Shown here piece by piece: positions 1 to 5,707 of a stretch of DNA of 5,799 nucleotides. The notes under the pieces were generated by a model. The model made no database searches, was not told the DNA's origin, and saw only the letters and a list, made by a program, of their open reading frames with translations. Numbering within the stretch: position 1 is the stretch's first letter; every line of letters starts with the position of its first letter. A program made the translations under genes and the position numbers. The DNA comes from Alphaproteobacteria bacterium (GTDB taxonomy: Bacteria > Pseudomonadota > Alphaproteobacteria > Rhizobiales > Aestuariivirgaceae): contig VAZZ01000030.1 of the NCBI GenBank assembly GCA_005884715.1, positions 1-5,799 on the forward strand. Reading direction: 5' to 3'.

Positions 1-2
1 AG

Positions 3-560
3 GAGCGAGGCATCGCGATCTACGCCCGCGCGACGAGCGGTCCCTTGCCGGGCGCCGATCCGTCCGCCGATGGCACTGTTGTTCGAAAGAATCCGCCTCG
101 GATGCCGGGCACCGTTGTCGGCGTCGCGAGCGAGCGAGACGTGCTCGTGGTCGAATCTGATGCAGGCGCCGAGAGCCTGCTCACCGCCCTCGACGAGCAT
201 CACGTGGCTAGCAAGCAGCTGCACGTGCCTACCAATACTGCCCACGCCGCGCTGGTCGTCTCGCGCGAGAACCTCCACGACGCCGAGGGCGTGCAGCGGG
301 CCATGCACGCACGCTTCGGCGATCGCGTCACGTTCATCAGCGGCCTCGGCGCGGTGAGCGCGATCGGCGCCGGCATTAACGCCACCTACGCGAACGTGCG
401 TGCGGGGTTGTCGGTGCTGCGCCGTGCAGAAATCCCGTGCAGCGGGATTTCGACCTCGTCGTTCCGCATCACGTGGATGGTGCGCGACGCTGACGTCGCC
501 CGAGCCTCGCGCGCGCTCCACGCGCACTTCATCGAATCTGGAGCGCCGCGCGTTCCTTGA
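3..560 (+). CDS. Aspartate kinase-like protein, C-terminal ACT-domain part (5' end outside window)
   Basis: The reading frame is open from position 3 to the TGA at 558-560 (185 residues) and has no convincing start inside the window, so the N-terminal part lies to the left. It opens with a stretch ending in ADGTVVRK, which resembles the GT-containing link that follows the kinase domain in aspartate kinases. Two ACT-like regulatory segments follow. The second holds the diagnostic pattern: a strand reading GAVSAIGAGIN, a helix (ANVRAGLSVLRRAEIP), then GISTSSFRITWMVRDADV and a final helix ALHAHFIE. This matches the LysC layout of V-x-G-x-G-M, helix, ISTSE-x-K-I, helix. Aspartate kinase phosphorylates L-aspartate as the first step towards lysine, threonine and methionine, and its ACT domains usually bind end-product inhibitors. 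The sequence seems unlike the main LysC of rhizobia as I remember it, so it may be a second, pathway-specific copy. The catalytic domain cannot be checked here. Composition is GC-rich and coding-like throughout. Confidence 0.72.
   Translation, partial: ERGIAIYARATSGPLPGADPSADGTVVRKNPPRMPGTVVGVASERDVLVVESDAGAESLLTALDEHHVASKQLHVPTNTAHAALVVSRENLHDAEGVQRAMHARFGDRVTFISGLGAVSAIGAGINATYANVRAGLSVLRRAEIPCSGISTSSFRITWMVRDADVARASRALHAHFIESGAPRVP
430..450 (+). repeat. Perfect 8-bp hairpin inside the aspartate kinase coding region
   Basis: AAATCCCG (430-437) and its exact reverse complement CGGGATTT (443-450) flank the 5-base loop TGCAG. CGTGCAG also occurs twice as a direct repeat (423-429 and 436-442). 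The segment encodes the well-conserved EIPCSGIS part of the second ACT domain, so it may simply reflect codon choice. Confidence 0.5.
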
Positions 561-730
561 CCCGTGTAGGTTTTCTGGCAGGCGAGTTGGCCACAGTCTC
601 CGCGCCAATAGACTCCGCCTCTTGCCGCGGCGGGACTTATCTTAGCCGATCGTCGATTGTTCGCGGATGGTCCGCGCGATTTCTTGAAGCCGTCAAAGAC
701 GGTCGAAGCATAGAGTCCATCGAGCGCGTT

Positions 731-900
731 TCATGTCCGATATGGGTTCAGATTCGGACTTCACGACTATGTCCGCTGTACGGCAGGTTTCCCCTCATTA
801 CCGGGCATCGCAATTGGTAGCTGGGATGTCGCCTTAGGCCAGTTGCGGTCATTCGAACATGGCTCTGACGACGACCGGCATGCTACGAACAGCGGACCTT
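731..900. repeat. GTCCGC-type intergenic inverted repeats, possible rhizobial repeat remnant
   Basis: GTCCGA (735-740) pairs with TCGGAC (754-759) across 13 bases. GTCCGCTGT (771-779) is the exact reverse complement of ACAGCGGAC (889-897), about 110 bases away. From memory, intergenic DNA in Bradyrhizobium and relatives often carries degenerate blocks bounded by ATGTCCGCT and AGCGGACAT, and this segment has that look. The inverted repeats are seen directly; membership of such a family is inference. Confidence 0.35.
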
Positions 901-1046
901 GGCCAGGAGCCATACTAGGACCGGATATTCCCGATTCCAGTCAGGAAGGGCGATTCCTCACATGGTGAATTCATTGCCACAAACTTCCAGCCACCGTCGA
1001 GCGCGTGCGTCCGGGACCAGCTCGGCAAGGCACGAAAGAAAATATC

Positions 1047-1072
1047 ATGAGAGCTTTCATTTCAGCTAAAAT
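1047..1072 (+). promoter_or_regulatory. Operator-like palindrome followed by a TAAAAT -10-like box
   Basis: ATGAGAGCTTTCAT (1047-1060) is symmetric at 12 of 14 positions, and TAAAAT, five of six matches to a sigma-70 -10 box, lies at 1067-1072. The palindrome has the general shape of LacI-family operators (TGAAA..TTTCA type), which often control carbohydrate ABC transporters. No good -35 box is visible at the right spacing, so an activator or an alternative sigma factor would be needed. The site is about 170 bases upstream of the solute-binding protein start, giving a long leader if it is the promoter. Confidence 0.3.
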
Positions 1073-1159
1073 GGACCTGCCGGAGGCACGGGCGGCTGGC
1101 GTTTACCACTCATGGTGATCGGCTTATTTCTCCTTCGACCCGGCTCGAGTGCGTCTTTT

Positions 1160-1171
1160 TCATCCGGATGA
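1160..1171. promoter_or_regulatory. Perfect 12-bp palindrome upstream of the solute-binding protein gene
   Basis: TCATCCGGATGA reads the same on both strands. It lies 68 bases upstream of the start codon at 1240, between the -10-like box at 1067-1072 and the gene, a usual place for a repressor site. The motif is not one I can assign to a named regulator. Confidence 0.3.
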
Positions 1172-1227
1172 CGGCGGGCGTTCGGCACCGCGTGGTGGAC
1201 ACTGAACGGCCAGCAAGAGCTAACAAA

Positions 1228-1233
1228 GGGAGG
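1228..1233 (+). promoter_or_regulatory. Strong ribosome binding site fixing the start at 1240
   Basis: GGGAGG, within AAGGGAGGAAGAG, ends 6 bases before the ATG at 1240. This decides the start: an in-frame ATG at 1168 would add 24 residues that are not signal-peptide-like, whereas starting at 1240 gives a textbook signal peptide at once. Confidence 0.85.
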
Positions 1234-1239
1234 AAGAGA

Positions 1240-2679
1240 ATGAGTTGCAAGACGAAACTGCCGATCTGGACTGCGGTGGTCGCGACGGCCATCGCGCTGA
1301 ACTTCGGCGGGGTGGCTACGCCCGCCCTGGCTGAAGAAGTGGTGTTGCACATGGCGGTGCCCGACTGGCCGCCGACCCGCATCATGAAGGACCTGTTCAA
1401 CAAGAACTACAAGGCGCCATCCGGCAACCACGTGAAGCTCGACATCGACTTCATTCCGTGGCCGGATTACTACACCCGCCTCAACACTTCGCTCACGTCC
1501 GGCGAGAAAAAGTACAACATGGCGGTGTCGGACTCGCAGTGGCTCGGCGCCTTCATCGAGGCCGGCTACTACCGCAAGATCAACGACCTGATCGACGCCG
1601 ACCCGGGCCTCAAGGCAACACTGTCGGACATGCATCCGAACCCGCTGCAGGCCTACGCGACCTATCCGTACAAGTCCGAGAACTACTACGGCTTCCCGCA
1701 AATGCCGGATATTCTGATCAATTACTATCGCACTGACATCGTCTGCAACGAGGACGAGCAAAAGAATTTCCGGGCGAAGTACAATCAGAAACTTCCCTGC
1801 ACGCCCGAAGAGATGGATGATGTCGATTGGGACACGTTCGAGAAGATGGGCGAGTTCTTCATGCGCCAAAAGGGCGACATGCTCGCTGGCAAACCCGCGG
1901 GCGACGACTTTTACGGGATCGCCTATCAAGCCGGCATTGCCTACAACAACAACACGAGGCAGATTAACGGCTTCATCTGGCAGCATGGCGGGAATATCTG
2001 GGACGAGACCCAGGCGCCCACCGGCCACGCAGAAGGCGTCGTGAACTCGCCGGAGGCGGTGAAGGCGCTCGACCACTATCTGAGACTCACCAAGTACATG
2101 CCCCCGATCGTCAAGACCGGCGGAATGGACGCTATGAAGACCGACGAGCTATTCCGCGAAGGCAAGCTCGCGATGAACATCGAGTATATTGGCTTTGCCG
2201 AAAACACGATCAACCCGGAGACGTCGAAGGTGGCCCACAAGGTCGCTTTCGCCCAGATGCCGGGCCTGCGCGGCGCCGACGGCAAGCTCGTCCGCTGGTC
2301 GAATATCGGCGGCCAGCCGTTCGTGATCATGACCTGGTCCGATGACAAGCAGATCAAAGAGATTGTCGACTTCGTGAAGTGGTGGCTCTCAACCGACACG
2401 CAGCACGCTTTCGCCGCGGCCGGCGGCCAGAGTGCCATCAAGTCGGTCTACAACGACCCGAAGTATCTGGATTACCGCCCGTGGAACCGGACCTGGGCGC
2501 CGGGCCTCGAATGGCAGAAGGATGCCTGGCACATTCCCGAGTTCTTCGAGCTGCTCGTGCAGGGCCAGGAGCAGTATGATCTTGCCATCACCGGCAAGCA
2601 GGACGCCAAGACGACTCTGGACAACATCGCTGCTTTCCAGGAAAAGCTCCTAACAGAAGCCGGACATATCCAGGAATAG
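1240..2679 (+). CDS. ABC transporter substrate-binding protein, family 1 (carbohydrate type)
   Basis: A 479-residue periplasmic binding protein that should capture a solute, probably a sugar or polyol, for an ABC importer. The N terminus is a Sec signal peptide: K4 and K6, a hydrophobic core at about 8-26, and cleavage after ALA at residue 31 (ALA|EE). There is no lipobox. The mature part has family-1 hallmarks: an N-terminal lobe beginning VLHMAVPDWPP, the FIWQHGGNIWD segment near 245-255 (the W-x-x-G-G motif) and LFREGKLAM near 304-312. Aromatic residues are frequent (DYYTRLN, ENYYGF), as in sugar-binding clefts. C169 and C187 are the only cysteines in the mature chain and could form a disulfide. 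Length is normal for the family. No permease or ATPase gene lies within the window on either side, so it is an orphan here. Expression is probably set by the upstream palindromes. The family call is firm; the ligand is unknown. Confidence 0.9.
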   Translation: MSCKTKLPIWTAVVATAIALNFGGVATPALAEEVVLHMAVPDWPPTRIMKDLFNKNYKAPSGNHVKLDIDFIPWPDYYTRLNTSLTSGEKKYNMAVSDSQWLGAFIEAGYYRKINDLIDADPGLKATLSDMHPNPLQAYATYPYKSENYYGFPQMPDILINYYRTDIVCNEDEQKNFRAKYNQKLPCTPEEMDDVDWDTFEKMGEFFMRQKGDMLAGKPAGDDFYGIAYQAGIAYNNNTRQINGFIWQHGGNIWDETQAPTGHAEGVVNSPEAVKALDHYLRLTKYMPPIVKTGGMDAMKTDELFREGKLAMNIEYIGFAENTINPETSKVAHKVAFAQMPGLRGADGKLVRWSNIGGQPFVIMTWSDDKQIKEIVDFVKWWLSTDTQHAFAAAGGQSAIKSVYNDPKYLDYRPWNRTWAPGLEWQKDAWHIPEFFELLVQGQEQYDLAITGKQDAKTTLDNIAAFQEKLLTEAGHIQE

Positions 2680-2700
2680 CCCAGCGAACAGACCAGTGCT

Positions 2701-2766
2701 CCGATCCGGCGCATGGTCCTTTGTCCCCATTTCTTGTCGCCAGTATCTAGAGTGACCATCGATCGG
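2701..2766. repeat. Nested inverted repeat downstream of the solute-binding protein gene
   Basis: CCGATC (2701-2706) pairs with GATCGG (2761-2766), and inside it ATGGTC (2713-2718) pairs with GACCAT (2754-2759), leaving a loop of about 35 bases. The inner arms are offset by 6 bases on the left and 1 on the right, so the stem is bulged. It begins 21 bases after the solute-binding protein stop, but there is no T tract, so I do not call it an intrinsic terminator. It could be an mRNA-stabilising 3' structure or chance. Confidence 0.35.
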
Positions 2767-2796
2767 CTTGTCGCGAGCAAGTGCCGTAACTAAGAT

Positions 2797-2802
2797 AGGA
2801 GG
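2797..2802 (+). promoter_or_regulatory. Consensus Shine-Dalgarno AGGAGG without a start codon in range
   Basis: AGGAGG is an ideal ribosome binding sequence but sits 33 bases before the ATG at 2836. No ATG, GTG or TTG lies at normal spacing. The start at 2836 has only a weak GGAA (2825-2828) in position. Either the motif is chance, or a start region between them has been lost or altered. Confidence 0.35.
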
Positions 2803-2835
2803 ATTATCGATTCAGCGTCTGCTCGGAACGAACGC

Positions 2836-3465
2836 ATGCCTCTTGAGGTTATTGGTCCAGGTTTTGGTCGGACTGGCACGAATTCTCTTAAGATCGCGCT
2901 TGAACAACTGGGCTTCGGGCCTTGCCACCACATGTTCGAAGTTCGCGACAATCCAGACAGCCTTGTTGATTGGGAAGCATTGGCGCGCGGCGAGAAGGTC
3001 GATTGGGACCACGTCTTTCGGGGCTATCGCTCTCAGGTGGACTGGCCGGGCGCGCGATACTGGCGCGAACTTGTCCGACACTACCCAACGGCGAAAGTGG
3101 TTCTATCGGTGCGCGATCCGGATGAGTGGTTCGATAGTGTGCAAGCCACGATTGTCCCATTTCTCGCGGCACGCGGGCATCATTCGTCGCCACATGTGAA
3201 TGCGATCGGCGAGATGGGCCACGAGACGGTCGCGGTTCAGCTCTTCAACGGCCGCATTTCCGAAAGACAGCACGCCACGTAAGTCTTCAAGAACCATATT
3301 GCCGACGTACAGTCCGAAATCCCCGCCGGCCGTCTCCTGACATTTGATTTGCGCGACGGGTGGCGGCCACTGTGTGAATTTCTGAGGGTCGAGGTCCCCG
3401 ATATTCCGTTTCCCACAACCAACTCGTCCAAGGAATTCGTGGAACAAGAATGGAAACAGGCATAG
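2836..3465 (+). pseudogene. Sulfotransferase family protein interrupted by an in-frame TAA
   Basis: The frame encodes 148 residues, meets TAA at 3280-3282, then continues in the same frame for 60 more sense codons to TAG at 3463-3465. The total of 209 residues is normal for small bacterial PAPS-dependent sulfotransferases (Sulfotransfer_4 type), which move sulfate from PAPS to an acceptor. The N terminus has the 5'-phosphosulfate loop, GFGRTGTNSLK (residues 9-19), followed by GFGPCHHM. The 3'-phosphate binding motif is S-V-R93-D-P with S101 eight residues later. After the stop, RLLTFDLRDGWRPLCEFL and VPDIPFPTTNS match the usual C-terminal end of the family. There is no frameshift and no other lesion, so a single base change seems to have broken the gene, probably recently. 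The truncated 148-residue product lacks the last helices and is unlikely to fold fully. The start at 2836 fits the family's usual MPLEVIG beginning. The acceptor is unknown. A sequencing error is the main alternative. Confidence 0.8.
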
Positions 3466-3580
3466 GCGCTTGACCAGGATGAGCCGTCCTGGAGCAAGTG
3501 GCTGGGAGGCCGGAGTTCGCGGCGCTACTCGCCAGGAGCCGCGTCTTTTCGACAGCAATCGGAGTGAGCTTCATGGAGGC

Positions 3581-3611
3581 GGTGCCAGCTTAGGTAGGAC
3601 CTACTTGCACC
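3581..3611. terminator. Hairpin between the convergent sulfotransferase and cyclase genes
   Basis: AGGTAG (3592-3597) and CTACTT (3601-3606) form a 6-bp stem (one G-T pair) around GAC, and the flanking GGTGC (3581-3585) and GCACC (3607-3611) extend the symmetry. It begins 14 bases past the cyclase stop codon on the - strand and lies between two converging genes, where a two-way terminator is expected. There is no T run on either side, so any termination would be weak or Rho-assisted. Confidence 0.35.
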
Positions 3612-3625
3612 GAGGCATGTACGGT

Positions 3626-5329
3626 TCATCCGGGTAATCCCGCCTTTCTTAGACCTTCAGTCCATCGCTCGAAATCCTGTGCGCGATATATCGGCATAAA
3701 GCTTTTGAGATTCGAAACGCGTAGCGTGGGGTTAAGTTCGCGCAGGCGAGCCATTGCTTTGGCAGCTTCCTCGGTTTTTCCGGCGAGTGCGGCACTTGAA
3801 GCTTCTTCATAACGGCAGGCAAAGAAATGAGCCCATGCCATGGCGATCTTCATGCCAAACTGTTGCGGATCTTGAGGGCTCAACCGCATCGCACGGCTCG
3901 CCCGCTCGATTGCTACTTCAGTTTGACCGAGAAATGCTTTAGCCAAAGCGCTGAAATGCCATCCCCCCGCAAGGTTCGGATTGAGCGCGAGCGCGCGATC
4001 AATGAGGGTATCACCGTATTCTAAATCGCCCACGACATTGACGAGCACAAACCCTGCGGCACTTAGCGCTACTGCGTCATCCTTCCCAAGGTCGGCGGCG
4101 CGCCGCGCTAGCTTCTCAGCTTCGGCCGCCTCGCGCTGACGGTCGGCCACCCAACCGAAACCGATCCTCTGCAGGTAACATCGTGCCGCCATGCCATAAG
4201 CGGGTGCAAAGTTGGGATCGAGTTCGCTTGCTCGGAGAAAGAACGCCAGCGCCTCTATGTTGGCCGCCTTGTTGAACTGGTGAAACGCCGCCATGCCGCG
4301 GAGAAAGAAATCGTAGGCATCAAGGCTCTCGGTCGGCTTGCGCTTGGCCCGCTCAATCTCGGCCTGTTCGAGCTTCGGTGCAATGGCGCCGACAACACTC
4401 GTTGCCACCTGATCCTGAAGATCGAATATATTGGCGAGGTTTCCATCAAATCGATCCGCCCACAAATGAGCTCCTGTCGTCGCATCGATCAGCTGTCCAG
4501 TGATACGTACCCGGTCCGCCGACTTGCGCACGCTGCCCTCGAGCACATAGCGCACGCCGAGCTCGCGCCCGACCTGCTTCACGTCTACGGCCCGCCCCTT
4601 GTAGGTGAAGCTCGAGTTGCGGGCGATGACAAACAGCCAGCGCAGGCGCGACAAGGCGGTGGTGATGTCTTCCACCATGCCGTCGGCGAAATACTCCTGT
4701 TCTGCGTCCCCGCTCATATTCTGGAATGGCAAGATGGCAATCGAGGGCTTGTCGGGAAGGCTGACCGGCGGGCGTGCGGGGCTAGACGAGTCTATTGGCC
4801 CATCTGGGCGTAGGCGGTAGGTTCGAATGGGACGGGCGATGTTCTTAATTACCTGCTCGCCGATATCTTCAAAACGCGCGGCGTATTTTCCGCGTACTTC
4901 CTCGTAGACCTTGGCCGAGATGTAGATGCCGCCGGGCTCAGCCAGCGCTTCTAGCCGTGCCGCAATGTTGACGCCATCACCATAGAGATCGTTGTTTTCG
5001 ACGATGATGTCGCCGAGATTGATGCCGATGCGGAGAATGATGCGGCGCTCCTCGGGGAGGCTGCGGTTGTCCTCGGCAAATCGCTTTTGCATTTCGACTG
5101 CACACGAGACAGCATCGACCGCACTGGCGAATTCGACGAGCACGCCGTCGCCCATCACCTTGATTATCCGGCCGTTATGCTCATTGACAAGCGGGCTGAC
5201 AATCTCGCGGCGCCGTCCCTTGAGGGCTGCTAGCGTGCCCGCCTCGTCCTGTTCCATTAGTCGGCTGTAGCCGACCACATCTGCGGCCAGGATTGCGGCA
5301 AGGCGGCGTTGGACCCGAACCTCGGCCAT
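3626..5329 (-). CDS. Class III adenylate cyclase with TolB-like and TPR domains
   Basis: A 567-residue, apparently soluble protein that should make cAMP from ATP. Residues 8-175 form the cyclase homology domain. All six canonical positions are seen: metal-binding D17 (ILAADVVGYSRLM) and D61 (VMGDGVLVEF), adenine-recognising K57 and D114 (NDLYGDGVN), and transition-state N121 and R125 (VNIAARLE). This argues for an active enzyme specific for ATP rather than GTP. A Pro/Ser-rich linker leads to a TolB-like domain at about 195-330 (PSIAILPFQNMSG, then VRYVLEGSVRK and GAHLWADRFDG). TPR-type helices follow from about 337 to 540. There is no transmembrane segment. The layout is common, and often found in many copies, in Bradyrhizobium and relatives. 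Compared with my memory of those relatives, about 25 residues are missing near residue 512. The start at 5329 gives the usual MAEVRVQRRLAAILAADV opening; GGAG (5344-5347, - strand) lies 14 bases upstream. The gene stands alone and converges with the sulfotransferase. Confidence 0.92.
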   Translation of the reverse strand: MAEVRVQRRLAAILAADVVGYSRLMEQDEAGTLAALKGRRREIVSPLVNEHNGRIIKVMGDGVLVEFASAVDAVSCAVEMQKRFAEDNRSLPEERRIILRIGINLGDIIVENNDLYGDGVNIAARLEALAEPGGIYISAKVYEEVRGKYAARFEDIGEQVIKNIARPIRTYRLRPDGPIDSSSPARPPVSLPDKPSIAILPFQNMSGDAEQEYFADGMVEDITTALSRLRWLFVIARNSSFTYKGRAVDVKQVGRELGVRYVLEGSVRKSADRVRITGQLIDATTGAHLWADRFDGNLANIFDLQDQVATSVVGAIAPKLEQAEIERAKRKPTESLDAYDFFLRGMAAFHQFNKAANIEALAFFLRASELDPNFAPAYGMAARCYLQRIGFGWVADRQREAAEAEKLARRAADLGKDDAVALSAAGFVLVNVVGDLEYGDTLIDRALALNPNLAGGWHFSALAKAFLGQTEVAIERASRAMRLSPQDPQQFGMKIAMAWAHFFACRYEEASSAALAGKTEEAAKAMARLRELNPTLRVSNLKSFMPIYRAQDFERWTEGLRKAGLPG

Positions 5330-5390
5330 GGATAGCAGAAGCTCTCCAAATAAGTGATCGTTCCAGTGTATTGACGCGCTGCACCAAAGT

Positions 5391-5420
5391 CTATCACTCC
5401 CCAGGACCGCTTTGGGTCAA
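5391..5420 (-). promoter_or_regulatory. Weak candidate promoter for the cyclase gene
   Basis: On the - strand TTGACC (5415-5420) matches a -35 box at five of six positions. TGATAG (5391-5396) lies 18 bases downstream, about 60 bases before the start codon, but it is a poor -10 box. The spacing and position are right; the -10 match is not, so this is only a candidate. Confidence 0.2.
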
Positions 5421-5668
5421 TCGCGTCGATTTAGAAGCTTCGGCTCTGTGTCCGGTTAGCAGGCAATTCCAGACATGGCGGTTAGCTATTTTTCGCTACG
5501 CGCTTATAAGTCTACGCCCTAGCTAGGTTGGCCGGCCCCACAAGCCTGTGCAAGAATGCGAGAAACGAGCCGTGCTAGACCAGACTCCGAGGGTCGGCGC
5601 CGTTGAACCTGATCCGCTCGCCGAAAAGGCCAGGTTGCGGATGCTCAAATAAAGGGAAAACACCGGGT

Positions 5669-5707
5669 GGAACACTTTGGATAGGGGCAACTTTGGGGGC
5701 AACTGCC
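5669..5707. repeat. Short tandem repeat of GGGGCAACT
   Basis: GGGGCAACT occurs at 5684-5692 and again at 5696-5704, a 12-base period. A weaker preceding unit (GGAACACTTTGG, 5669-5680) suggests a third, decayed copy. Direct repeats of this size and G-rich type can be arm sites for a tyrosine recombinase near an attachment site, but no integrase gene is visible in the window, so that role is only a possibility. Confidence 0.5.

Larger units (their letters stand above)
561..1239. other. Long non-coding stretch between aspartate kinase and solute-binding protein
   Basis: About 680 bases carry no gene I can support. Reading frames here are short or give low-complexity Arg/Ser-rich translations. 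The left part has a weak 5-bp stem (CCGCC 615-619 with GGCGG 629-633) and no T tract, so it is not a convincing terminator for the upstream gene. The middle (about 731-900) carries GTCCG-type inverted repeats. The right part (about 1033-1239) becomes locally AT-rich, holds two palindromes, and is the likely control region of the solute-binding protein gene. The length of the spacer suggests the two flanking genes are unrelated in transcription. Confidence 0.6.

Noticed and set aside
557..820. + strand frame overlapping the aspartate kinase stop, with a segment (SIVRGWSARFLEAV, GRSIESIE) faintly like the C-terminal part of serine recombinases
   Set aside because: The similarity covers about 30 residues, fades at once, and lacks any catalytic domain. 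Too weak to call a recombinase remnant without a search.
1168..1239. Upstream ATG extending the solute-binding protein by 24 residues
   Set aside because: The extension is Arg-rich and would bury the signal peptide, and a strong ribosome binding site sits directly before the ATG at 1240.
1066..2076. Long - strand open frame (336 codons) antisense to the solute-binding protein gene
   Set aside because: It is a mirror of a well-supported gene with GC-rich third positions. The translation is rich in Val, Arg and His, matches no family I know, and has no ribosome binding site.
3103..3558. - strand frame of 151 codons across the sulfotransferase 3' part
   Set aside because: The + strand in this interval encodes recognisable sulfotransferase sequence on both sides of the stop; the - strand product is a shadow.
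4280..4813. + strand open frame of 177 codons inside the cyclase gene
   Set aside because: It is antisense to the TolB-like and TPR coding region, which has clear domain motifs. The translation shows no family features.
5518..5537. Adjacent palindromes CCTAGCTAGG and GGCCGGCC
   Set aside because: Both are perfect but short, about 190 bases from the cyclase start, and without other promoter elements nearby, so I assign no function.
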